Positions 26,270 to 34,364 of a stretch of DNA of 64,000 nucleotides are shown one piece after another (position 1 is the stretch's first letter; each line of letters begins with the position of its first letter). Position numbers and translations under genes: made by a program. The notes under the pieces are model-generated. The model was not told the origin of the DNA, ran no database searches, and was given only the letters and a program-made list of their open reading frames with translations. The DNA is from Mycolicibacterium duvalii (GTDB lineage Bacteria > Actinomycetota > Actinomycetes > Mycobacteriales > Mycobacteriaceae): positions 5,022,001 to 5,086,000 of the forward strand of contig NZ_AP022563.1 in NCBI RefSeq assembly GCF_010726645.1, read 5' to 3'.

Positions 26270-27625
26270 CGGCCCACTCGGTGGCGACGATCCACCTACG
26301 TGCTCCTCGGCCTGGCAGTCGTGCTGCTGGTGGCCGTGGTCGGGGCGGCATCGGTGCTGGCCGCCCGCCAGTCCGGCGAGCAGATCGCCGCACCGCCCGC
26401 GCCTGCCCCGGCCTCGGCGCAGCCCGGCGTCACACCGGTGACCGACTCCGCGGCCAAGCCGACGCCGAACGGGCTGGCCGCCGCGCTGGCCCCGGTGCTG
26501 GCCGATCCGAACCTCGGACTGTTCACCGGAAGCATCACCGACGCGATGAGCGGTGAGCAGCTGTGGGAGCAGGGCGCGGGCATCCCGATGCAGCCGGCGT
26601 CGACGAACAAGGCGCTTACGGCCGCGGCCGCGCTGCTCGTCCTCGACCGCGAGGACCGGCTGACCACGCGGGTGGTGACGCCGTCGCCCGGGGTGGTGGT
26701 GCTCGTCGGCGGCGGCGACCAGACGCTGTCGGCCGTGCCGCGGGGCCAGGACACCTGGTACCGGGACGCGGCGCGCATCGTCGACCTTGCCGACCAGGTG
26801 CGCCGCAGCGGGGTCACCGTCAGAACCGTGGCGGTCGACGTCAGCGCCTACAGGGGCCCGTCGATGGCCGTCGGCTGGGATCCGCTCGACATCGACGGCG
26901 GCGACATCGCGCCGATCGAGTCCGTGATGCTCGACGGTGGCCGTACCCAGCCGGTCAGCGTCGAGTCCCGCCGGTCGGCGACCCCGGCGCTGGATGCCGG
27001 GAGGTCGTTGGCGACGGCGCTGCGGGTCGACCCGAAGACGGTGCGGGTGCTCCCGTCGGCTGCGCAGGGCCGCGAGATCGCGTCGGTGCAGTCGCCGCCG
27101 CTGATGCAGCGGCTGCGCGACATGATGAACTTCTCCGACAACGTGATGGCCGAGTCGATCGGCCGCGAGGTGGCCGCGGAGCTGGGCAAGCCGCAGAGCT
27201 TCGACGGCGCCGCCGACGCCGTGCTGACGACGCTGAAGAAAGCCGGCATCGACACCACAGGTGCGCGTCTGTTCGACTCCAGCGGGCTGTCGGTCGACGA
27301 CCGGCTGACCGCCGCCACGCTCGACGAGGTGGTCACCGCGGCCGCCGGCACCGAGCACCCGGACCTGCGGCCGCTGGTCGACCTGCTGCCGATCGCCGGC
27401 GGCAGTGGCACGCTGTCCTACCGCTACCACGACACCGAGGCGGCCGGGTACCTGCGCGCCAAGACGGGTTCGTTGACCGGAACCAACTCGCTGGCCGGCA
27501 TCGTCACCGACGCCGACGGCCGGGTGCTGACGTTCGCGTTGCTGTCCAACGACGCCGGACCGACCGGCCGCACCGCGCTGGACGCCTTCGCCGCGACCCT
27601 GCGGTCCTGCGGGTGTCGCACGTGA
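26267..27625 (+). CDS. dacB: D-alanyl-D-alanine carboxypeptidase, PBP4-type (S13), 452 aa
   Basis: This penicillin-binding protein trims or opens peptidoglycan cross-links in the cell wall. An N-terminal signal anchor (about residues 10-35) is followed by an Ala/Pro-rich linker. The three active-site motifs are in order: SxxK as 'STNK', SxN as 'FSDNVMAES', and KTG as 'AKTGSLTGTN'. The long insertion between the first and second motifs is typical of class C low-mass PBPs. It overlaps the next gene by 4 bp (GTGA). M. tuberculosis Rv3627c is the counterpart (recalled). Confidence 0.92.
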   Translation: MRPTRWRRSTYVLLGLAVVLLVAVVGAASVLAARQSGEQIAAPPAPAPASAQPGVTPVTDSAAKPTPNGLAAALAPVLADPNLGLFTGSITDAMSGEQLWEQGAGIPMQPASTNKALTAAAALLVLDREDRLTTRVVTPSPGVVVLVGGGDQTLSAVPRGQDTWYRDAARIVDLADQVRRSGVTVRTVAVDVSAYRGPSMAVGWDPLDIDGGDIAPIESVMLDGGRTQPVSVESRRSATPALDAGRSLATALRVDPKTVRVLPSAAQGREIASVQSPPLMQRLRDMMNFSDNVMAESIGREVAAELGKPQSFDGAADAVLTTLKKAGIDTTGARLFDSSGLSVDDRLTAATLDEVVTAAAGTEHPDLRPLVDLLPIAGGSGTLSYRYHDTEAAGYLRAKTGSLTGTNSLAGIVTDADGRVLTFALLSNDAGPTGRTALDAFAATLRSCGCRT

Positions 27626-28692
27626 ACCGTTCTGCCCGAGCGTCGTTCGCCGTCGGGCGCGCCGTGGACTGGGAGCTGGCCGCCACGCTGGGCGGCAAGC
27701 TGGCCCGGCCGGAGCCGCCGGCCACCGACTACACCCGGCGCCAGTCGGTCGAGCAACTCACCGACTCGGCCCGCGCGTCGGAGATCCCGGTACGCGAGGT
27801 CACCGGGCTGATAGAGGGCGGCGAGATCCCCGAGGCGCGAATCGTCAACCGCCCGCAGTGGATCCGGGCGGCGACGCACTCGATGAAGGTGATGACCGGC
27901 GGCGGTTCCGACGACGGCGGCGCCAAGCCCCGGATGATCACCGGCCGGATCGCCGGTGCGCAGACCGCCGCGGTGCTGGCGTTCGTGTCGTCGGGGATCC
28001 TGGGCCAGTACGACCCGTTCGCCCCGGGCGGGGGCGAACTGCTGCTGGTCTATCCCAACGTGATCGCCGTCGAGCGCCAGCTGCGCGTCGCGCCCGCGGA
28101 TTTCCGGATGTGGGTCTGCCTGCACGAGGTCACCCACCGGGTGCAGTTCCGGGCCAACCCGTGGTTGGCCGAACACATGAAGAACGCGCTGGCGGTGCTC
28201 ACCGAGGAGGCCACCGACGACCTGACCGAGGTGGTCTCCCGGCTGGCCGGCTATGTGCGGGACCGGCGCAGCGATCCGGTTGCCGCAGAGCCGGGTTCGA
28301 CGGGCGGGGTGCTTGGCCTGCTGCGCGCCGTGCAGTCCGAGCCGCAGCGCGAGGCCCTCGACCGGCTACTGGTGTTGGGCACGCTGCTGGAGGGCCACGC
28401 CGAGCACGTGATGGACGCGGTCGGGCCGGCGGTGGTGCCGACGGTGGCCACCATCCGGGCCCGCTTCGACCAGCGCCGGCAACGCAAACAGTCTCCGCTG
28501 CAACGTGTTCTGCGCGCCCTGCTCGGCATCGACGCGAAGCTGAGCCAGTACACCCGCGGTAAGGCCTTCGTCGACGAGGTCGTCGGCAAGGTCGGCATGG
28601 ACCGGTTCAACGTCGTGTGGACCGACGCGCAGACCCTGCCGCGCCCCGCCGAGATCGACGTGCCACAGCGATGGATCGACCGGGTGCTGTAG
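27622..28692 (+). CDS. Zinc-dependent metalloprotease-like protein (DUF2342), 356 aa
   Basis: This is a conserved actinobacterial protein with a clear HExxH motif in 'WVCLHEVTHRVQF' (about residue 169), so a zinc hydrolase fold is likely. Databases have also linked the family to F420 biosynthesis by co-occurrence. No signal peptide is seen. GTG 27622 overlaps the dacB stop (GTGA), and the gene overlaps tilS by 22 bp, so the three form one operon. The function is not established; M. tuberculosis Rv3626c is the counterpart (recalled). Confidence 0.85.
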   Translation: MNRSARASFAVGRAVDWELAATLGGKLARPEPPATDYTRRQSVEQLTDSARASEIPVREVTGLIEGGEIPEARIVNRPQWIRAATHSMKVMTGGGSDDGGAKPRMITGRIAGAQTAAVLAFVSSGILGQYDPFAPGGGELLLVYPNVIAVERQLRVAPADFRMWVCLHEVTHRVQFRANPWLAEHMKNALAVLTEEATDDLTEVVSRLAGYVRDRRSDPVAAEPGSTGGVLGLLRAVQSEPQREALDRLLVLGTLLEGHAEHVMDAVGPAVVPTVATIRARFDQRRQRKQSPLQRVLRALLGIDAKLSQYTRGKAFVDEVVGKVGMDRFNVVWTDAQTLPRPAEIDVPQRWIDRVL

Positions 28693-29627
28693 CGCAGGTG
28701 CGCGACGCCGTCGCGCGGTTCGCGCGCGATCACCGGCTCGACCCGGGTCCGTGGTGTGTCGCGTTGTCCGGTGGTGCGGATTCCCTGGCGCTGACGATCG
28801 CCGCGGCCGGGCTGCGCCCGACCACTGCGCTGATCGTCGACCACGGCCTGCAACCCGATTCCCGCGCAGTCGCCGCCGCCGCACGAGAACAGGCCATCGT
28901 CGCGGGATGCACTGCGGCGCAGGTGATCCCGGTGCAAGTGGAGGGTGCGGGTGGTCCGGAGGCGGCGGCCCGGACGGCCCGCTACCGCGCGCTCGAGCAG
29001 GCTCGCGACGGTCGGCCGGTGCTGCTCGCGCACACGCTCGACGACCAGGCCGAGACGGTTCTGCTCGGTCTGGGGCGCGGCTCGGGGGCCCGCTCGATCG
29101 CCGGCATGCGCCCACTGGACCCGCCGTGGTGCCGGCCGCTGCTGGGAGTGCGCCGCGCGCTCACCCGGGCCGCGTGCGCGCAGGCCGGCCTGACCCCGTG
29201 GCAGGACCCGCACAACAGGGACCCGCGCTACACCCGGGTCCGGCTGCGCACCGAGGTGCTGCCGCTGCTCGAAGACGTCCTTTCCGGCGGGGTCGCCGAG
29301 GCGCTCGCCCGCACCGCCACCGCGCTGCGCGAGGACAACGACGCGCTCGATGCGATGGCCGCCGCGGTCCTGTCCGGTCTCGGCGAAGAGCCCGACGTCG
29401 CAGCGCTGACCGAGCTGCCCGACGCGGTCCGGCGCCGCGTGTTGCGGGGATGGCTGCTCGCCCACGGCGCCTGCGGGCTGACCGACACCCACCTGCGCGC
29501 GGTCGACGCGCTGGTCACCGCATGGCGCGGCCAGGGCGCGGTGGCGGTACCCAGCACCGGCCGCCGGGTGCGCCTGTTCGCGGGCCGCCGGGGTGGCTGC
29601 TTACGGCTGTACAGCGAGCCGGTCTGA
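28671..29627 (+). CDS. tilS: tRNA(Ile)-lysidine synthetase, 318 aa
   Basis: This enzyme converts C34 of tRNA-Ile(CAU) to lysidine so that it reads AUA. The PP-loop ATP motif is 'LSGGADSLALTIAA' (about residues 30-43), and 'LAHTLDDQAETVLLGL' and 'NRDPRYTRVRLR' are TilS signatures. At 318 residues it is the short mycobacterial form. ATG 28671 lies within the end of the upstream gene (22-bp overlap). It is essential in most bacteria. Confidence 0.95.
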   Translation: MDRPGAVAQVRDAVARFARDHRLDPGPWCVALSGGADSLALTIAAAGLRPTTALIVDHGLQPDSRAVAAAAREQAIVAGCTAAQVIPVQVEGAGGPEAAARTARYRALEQARDGRPVLLAHTLDDQAETVLLGLGRGSGARSIAGMRPLDPPWCRPLLGVRRALTRAACAQAGLTPWQDPHNRDPRYTRVRLRTEVLPLLEDVLSGGVAEALARTATALREDNDALDAMAAAVLSGLGEEPDVAALTELPDAVRRRVLRGWLLAHGACGLTDTHLRAVDALVTAWRGQGAVAVPSTGRRVRLFAGRRGGCLRLYSEPV

Positions 29628-29666
29628 GCGGCCGCCACCCGCCCGGGCGCGCCGCCCCGCCCCGGC

Positions 29667-29681
29667 TACGCTGTGGACGTG
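29667..29681 (+). promoter_or_regulatory. TANNNT -10 box for hpt (leaderless)
   Basis: TACGCT (29667-29672) is 12 bases before the GTG at 29679, the expected leaderless spacing. This supports 29679 over the GTG at 29673. Confidence 0.5.
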
Positions 29682-30266
29682 CCTGCGCCTGCTGACCAGA
29701 TGTATCCGGGGGACATCAAGTCGGTGTTGCTGTCGGAGGAGCAGATTCGCGCCAAGACCGCCGAACTCGCCGCGCAGATCGCCGACCACTACCGCGACGC
29801 GACATCCGACCCCGGCGGCCAGGATCTGCTGCTGATCACGGTGCTCAAAGGCGCGGTCATGTTCGTCACCGACCTGGCGCGCGCGATTCCGCTGCCCACC
29901 CAACTGGAGTTCATGGCGGTCAGCTCCTACGGATCCTCGACATCGTCGTCGGGGGTGGTGCGCATCCTCAAAGACCTCGACCGCGACATCAACGACCGCG
30001 ACGTGCTGATCGTGGAGGACATCGTCGACTCCGGGCTGACGCTGTCCTGGCTGCTGCGCAACCTCGCGACCCGCAATCCGCGGTCGCTGCGGGTCTGCAC
30101 GCTGTTGCGCAAACCCGACGCGGTGCGCGCCGACGTCGACATCACCTACGTCGGCTTCGACATCCCCAACGAGTTCGTGGTCGGCTACGGCCTGGACTAC
30201 GCCGAGCGCTATCGGGACCTGCCGTTCATCGGCACCCTCGAACCCAGGGTGTACGAAGCCGGCTGA
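29679..30266 (+). CDS. hpt: Hypoxanthine phosphoribosyltransferase, 195 aa
   Basis: This is a purine salvage enzyme joining hypoxanthine or guanine with PRPP. The PRPP-binding motif 'VLIVEDIVDSGLTLSW' is intact, and the flexible-loop region 'VSSYGSSTSSSGVVRI' and 'YVGFDIPNEFVVGYGLDY' match mycobacterial Hpt closely. I chose GTG 29679 because of the -10 box at leaderless spacing; GTG 29673 is the alternative. It follows tilS as in M. tuberculosis. Confidence 0.95.
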   Translation: MPAPADQMYPGDIKSVLLSEEQIRAKTAELAAQIADHYRDATSDPGGQDLLLITVLKGAVMFVTDLARAIPLPTQLEFMAVSSYGSSTSSSGVVRILKDLDRDINDRDVLIVEDIVDSGLTLSWLLRNLATRNPRSLRVCTLLRKPDAVRADVDITYVGFDIPNEFVVGYGLDYAERYRDLPFIGTLEPRVYEAG

Positions 30267-30284
30267 CGAGCGCAGAATGCGGTC

Positions 30285-32504
30285 ATGACCGACACGGCGC
30301 TGAGGATCTGCCCACTCTGCGAGGCCACCTGCGGGTTGACGCTGACGCTGGCGGACGGCCGCGTCACCGGCGCCCGCGGTGATCGTGACGACGTGTTCAG
30401 CGCCGGCTTCATCTGCCCCAAGGGGGCCAGCTTCGCCGAACTCGACAACGACCCCGACCGGTTGGCCACCCCGCTGGTGCGGCGCGACGGCGTCCTGACC
30501 GAGGCCACCTGGGACGAGGCGTTCGCCGCGGTCGCCGACGGCCTCGGCGGTGTCCTCGCCCAGCACGGCGGTGGCGCGGTCGGCGTCTACCTCGGTAATC
30601 CCAACGCGCACACCGTCGCGGGCGGGCTCTACACCCCGCTGGTGGTGCGCGCGCTGGGCACCCGGCAGGTGTTCTCGGCCAGCACGCTCGATCAGATGCC
30701 CAAGCACGTGGCGCTGGGCCTGATGTTCGGCAGCCCCGTCGCGTTCACCGTTCCCGACCTGGACCGCACCGACTACCTGGTGGTGATCGGGGCCAATCCG
30801 CTGGTCTCCAACGGCAGTGTGACCACCGCCCCCGACTTCCCCGGCAAGCTGCGCGCGCTGCGCAAGCGGGGCGGCCGGCTGGTCGTCATCGATCCGGCCC
30901 GCACCCGCACCGCCGAGATCGCCGATCGGCACCTGGCCCCGCGCCCCGGCACCGACGCGGCGCTGTTGCTGGGGGTGGTGCACGCACTGTTCGACGAAGC
31001 CCTCGTCGACCTCGGACCGGTGGCCGAGCACGTCGACGGTCTCGAGCAGGTGCGGGCGCTGGCCGACGACTTCGCCCCCGAGGTCGTCGCCGACCACTGC
31101 GGCGTGGCCGCGTCGGAGATCCGGGTGCTGGCCCGCGAGCTCGCCGCGGCGCCGTCGGCCGCGGTCTACGGCCGCATCGGCACCTCCACCGTCGAGTTCG
31201 GCACGCTGGGCAGCTGGCTCGTCGACGTCGTCAACATCCTCACCGGAAATCTGGACCGGCCCGGCGGGGTGATGTTCCCGCTGGCGCCCACCGCCCCGGC
31301 GCCGCGGCCGCCCAAGCCCGGCCGCGGGTTCCGCACCGGTCGGTGGCACAGCCGCGTGTCCGGGTATCCCGAGGCGCTGTCCGAACTGCCGGCGGCTGCG
31401 CTGGCCGAGGAGATCGAGACCCCCGGCGAGGGGCAGATCAAGGCGATCGTCACGATCGCCGGCAATCCGGTGCTGTCCGCGCCCGACGGCGACCGCCTCG
31501 ACCGGGCGCTCGCGAGTGTGGATTTCATGCTCAGCGTCGACCCCTACCTCAACGAGACGACCCGGCACGCCGACGTCATCCTGCCGCCGCCCCCGCCGTC
31601 GGCGAGCCCGCATTTCGATCTGGCGCTCAACGCGCTCGCGGTGCGCAACAACGCGCGCTACTCGCCGCCGGTGCTGCCCCGCGCCGACCGGCCCGACGAG
31701 GCCGAGATCCTGGCGCGCATCGTGCTGATCCTGTCCGGCGTCGGGGCTGACGGCGATCCGGCTCTGGTCGACGATCAGGTCATCGCGGCGACGCTGGCCA
31801 AGGAGACCGCCGACCCGGACTCACCGGTGGCCGGGCGGGACGTCGACGAACTGACCGCGATGCTGGCCGAGGGCCCCGGCTACGAGCGGCGACTCGACCT
31901 GATGCTCCGGTTGGGTGCCTACGGCGACGCGTTCGGCGCCCGGCCCGACGGGTTGACGCTGGCCGCGCTGAAGGCCGCACCGCACGGCATCGACCTCGGG
32001 CCGTTGCGGCCGCGGCTGGCCGAGGTGCTCCGAACCCCTTCGGGCCGAATCGAACTCGCCCCCGACCAGCTGGTGGCCGACACCGCGCGGCTCCGTGAGG
32101 CGGTGACGTCGACACCGGCCGCGATGGTGCTGATCGGCCGGCGCCATCTGCGCTCGAACAACAGCTGGATGCACAACCTGCCGGCGCTGGCCGGCGGCAC
32201 CAACCGGTGCACCCTGCGGATCCATCCCGACGACGCGGCCGAGATCGGCGTCACCGACACCGCCCGGGTGAAGGGGCCCGGGGGCGAGCTGGTGGTTCCG
32301 GTGGAACTCGACGACGGGATGCGCCGCGGCGTCACCTCCCTGCCGCACGGCTGGGGACACGACCGTGCCGGCACAGGTCAGCAGGTGGCCGCCGCCGAGC
32401 CGGGCGTCAACGTCAACCAACTCAACGACGGGACGACGCTCGATCCACTGTCGGGCACCGCGGTGCTCAACGGCATCCCGGTGCTCGTCGAGCCCGTCGG
32501 TTAG
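30285..32504 (+). CDS. Molybdopterin-dependent oxidoreductase, 739 aa
   Basis: This is a DMSO-reductase-superfamily enzyme, close in layout to formate dehydrogenase/nitrate reductase catalytic subunits. The N-terminus has a [4Fe-4S] motif 'CPLCEATCGLTL' with the fourth cysteine in 'FICPKGASF'. Molybdopterin-binding regions and a C-terminal molydop-binding domain (last 120 residues, 'NRCTLRIHPDDAAEIGV') are visible. At the place of the Mo ligand the sequence is 'SASTLDQMPKH', with no Cys or Sec, so Asp or Ser may coordinate Mo. There is no Tat signal and no partner subunit nearby, so it is probably cytoplasmic; substrate unknown. Confidence 0.87.
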   Translation: MTDTALRICPLCEATCGLTLTLADGRVTGARGDRDDVFSAGFICPKGASFAELDNDPDRLATPLVRRDGVLTEATWDEAFAAVADGLGGVLAQHGGGAVGVYLGNPNAHTVAGGLYTPLVVRALGTRQVFSASTLDQMPKHVALGLMFGSPVAFTVPDLDRTDYLVVIGANPLVSNGSVTTAPDFPGKLRALRKRGGRLVVIDPARTRTAEIADRHLAPRPGTDAALLLGVVHALFDEALVDLGPVAEHVDGLEQVRALADDFAPEVVADHCGVAASEIRVLARELAAAPSAAVYGRIGTSTVEFGTLGSWLVDVVNILTGNLDRPGGVMFPLAPTAPAPRPPKPGRGFRTGRWHSRVSGYPEALSELPAAALAEEIETPGEGQIKAIVTIAGNPVLSAPDGDRLDRALASVDFMLSVDPYLNETTRHADVILPPPPPSASPHFDLALNALAVRNNARYSPPVLPRADRPDEAEILARIVLILSGVGADGDPALVDDQVIAATLAKETADPDSPVAGRDVDELTAMLAEGPGYERRLDLMLRLGAYGDAFGARPDGLTLAALKAAPHGIDLGPLRPRLAEVLRTPSGRIELAPDQLVADTARLREAVTSTPAAMVLIGRRHLRSNNSWMHNLPALAGGTNRCTLRIHPDDAAEIGVTDTARVKGPGGELVVPVELDDGMRRGVTSLPHGWGHDRAGTGQQVAAAEPGVNVNQLNDGTTLDPLSGTAVLNGIPVLVEPVG

Positions 32505-33229
32505 GCCAGCTCCCAGACGACCGTCACCGTGAAGCCGACGGTCTGCTGGCCCGGTTCCAGCGGCACGGCGGCTTCCAGCGCCCGCGGGGACGCGGGCATC
32601 GGCACCGGCGGCGTCGGCCCGGCCGACTCGGAGATCGAGATGACCTTGCCCAGATCCAGGCCGGACAGCTGCGCATATTGGTTGGCGCGGTCCTTCGCGT
32701 CCTCGAACGCCCTGGCTCGCGCATCACGCACCAGCTGGGAGTCGTCCTCGATGGAGTAGCTGATCGAGTTGACCCGCGCCGCGTTGCCGCCGGTGCTGAC
32801 CACCAGCGAGATCGCGTCGGAGGCCCGGGTCAGGTCGCGGATCTTGACGTCGAGCGAGTTGGTGGCCCGGTAGGCGGTGATGGTGTTGTCCTGCGGCCCG
32901 AACTGCGGCTGCAGGCTGGCCTCGGTGGTGGACAGATCCCGGCGGTCGATGCCGAGCTCGACCAGCGCGTCGATCACCTGCTGTTGCAGTTCGTTGGTCT
33001 CGTTCATCGCGGTCGTCGCGTCCGGCGCCAACGACTCCATCGATGCGTTGACCGTCAGGGTGTCCGGGGTGCCCTCGACCTGTCCCTCGCCGACCACGGT
33101 GACCTGCCGGGTGTCCGAACTGGGCTCCAGTGTCGGTCCGGACTGCGCGTCACACGCCGTGAGTCCCGCGACCAGCAGACCGCTGGCGGCGGCGAGGGTG
33201 ACTTTCCTGGCGGTGGCTGTGATCGGCAT
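32501..33229 (-). CDS. lpqG: SIMPL (DUF541) domain lipoprotein
   Basis: This is a secreted lipoprotein. The signal sequence ends in a lipobox 'GLLVAGLTAC' (Cys about residue 26). The mature part is a SIMPL/DUF541 domain ('VTVVGEGQVEGTPDTLTV' at its start). The family's function is poorly known. It overlaps the convergent molybdo-enzyme gene by 4 bp at the stop codons. ATG 33229 gives a normal signal peptide; an upstream in-frame GTG would add ten residues. It is probably co-transcribed with ephA, 41 bp upstream. Confidence 0.88.
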   Translation of the reverse strand: MPITATARKVTLAAASGLLVAGLTACDAQSGPTLEPSSDTRQVTVVGEGQVEGTPDTLTVNASMESLAPDATTAMNETNELQQQVIDALVELGIDRRDLSTTEASLQPQFGPQDNTITAYRATNSLDVKIRDLTRASDAISLVVSTGGNAARVNSISYSIEDDSQLVRDARARAFEDAKDRANQYAQLSGLDLGKVISISESAGPTPPVPMPASPRALEAAVPLEPGQQTVGFTVTVVWELA

Positions 33230-33270
33230 GCCAGGCACAGTAGTGGGTGGCCGGCGCACCTGGCGTGGGG

Positions 33271-34227
33271 TCAGGGCAGGCCCGCGAGGAACTCCGTCAG
33301 CAGGCGCGTCACCTCGTCGGGCCGTTCCTCGGGCAGCCAGTGGCCGGCGCCGTCGATCATCACCTCGCGGTAGTCGCCGGTGACGACCTCACGCGCCCGG
33401 TGCCGCGGCGTGTAGGCCAGGGTCGGGTCGGCGGTGCCGCCGATGAACAGCGCGGGGACGTCGACGGTCGGCGCGGGCGGGTCGGCCGTCAACTCCCAGC
33501 TGCGGTCGAAGCAGCGGTACCAGTTCAGCGGTGCGGTGAACCCGCTGCGGGTGAACTCGTCGACATAGACCGCGAAGTCGCGTTCCGACAGCCAGGGCGG
33601 CACCCGGCCCGGGTCGGGGAGGCGGTCGAGGAAGCCTGCGGCAGCGCCGGTGGCGTCACTGACGGCGCTGGGGCCCATCGCGAAGATCTTGCGGAACGTC
33701 GTGGCCGGGTCGCGGGCCAGCTCGGCGTCGGCGGGGCCGGGTTCCTGGAAGTACAGGATGTAGAAGAAGCGGTCCCCGACGATGCGGCGGAAGGCCTGGG
33801 TGGTGGGGACCCTGGGCCTGGGCACCGGGGGCAGGCTCAGCCCGGCGACCGCGCGGAAGCGCTGCGGCGCCAGCAGGGGCGCCGTCCAGGCGACCACGGC
33901 GCCGAAATCGTGGCCCACCAGCACCGCCTGGTCGGCGCCACCGCCGACCTCCGAGTCGAGAAGCCCGACCACGTCGGCGGTCAACTCGTCGACGGAGTAG
34001 GCCTCGACCGCCTCGGGCGCCTCCGAGCCGCCGTACCCGCGTTGGTCGGGGGCCAGCACGTGATAGCCCGCGGCGGCCAGCGCGTCGATCTGGTGTCGCC
34101 ACGTGAACGCGAGCTGCGGGAAGCCGTGGCAGAGCACCACCAGCGGAGCGCCCCGCTGCCCGGCCTCGGCCACGCGCAGCCACACCCCGTTCGTCTGCAC
34201 CATCTGCGTGCGCACCTGCCCACTCAA
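33271..34227 (-). CDS. ephA: Epoxide hydrolase, alpha/beta fold, 318 aa
   Basis: This enzyme opens epoxides by a covalent ester mechanism, with a likely role in lipid or xenobiotic metabolism. The oxyanion motif 'LCHGFPQL' and nucleophile motif 'VLVGHDFGAVVAW' (Asp) are present. Ring-opening Tyr residues fit 'FFYILYFQEPG' and 'NWYRCFDRSWE'; the general base is in 'GGTADPTL' and 'GAGHWLPEE' (His). It closely follows M. tuberculosis EphA as recalled. The start is TTG 34227; ATG 34203 and GTG 34215 are alternatives. It is divergent from ftsH. Confidence 0.9.
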   Translation of the reverse strand: MSGQVRTQMVQTNGVWLRVAEAGQRGAPLVVLCHGFPQLAFTWRHQIDALAAAGYHVLAPDQRGYGGSEAPEAVEAYSVDELTADVVGLLDSEVGGGADQAVLVGHDFGAVVAWTAPLLAPQRFRAVAGLSLPPVPRPRVPTTQAFRRIVGDRFFYILYFQEPGPADAELARDPATTFRKIFAMGPSAVSDATGAAAGFLDRLPDPGRVPPWLSERDFAVYVDEFTRSGFTAPLNWYRCFDRSWELTADPPAPTVDVPALFIGGTADPTLAYTPRHRAREVVTGDYREVMIDGAGHWLPEERPDEVTRLLTEFLAGLP

Positions 34228-34364
34228 CCAGGAACAGGTGAACGTCCGGGAACTGCCAATCGTTGGTCTAGCGGTAGCCTTGACTATTCCAGCTGCGCAT
34301 CTCGGAAGGATTTTGTTGGCGGGTCCGCTCGCCGGCTGTACACATCGATGAACCGCACCCGCTC

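Noticed and set aside
34270..34320. Sigma-70-like promoter for ftsH (TTGACT at 34280-34285)
   Set aside because: No acceptable -10 box at 16-18 bp distance could be found, so the promoter was not annotated.
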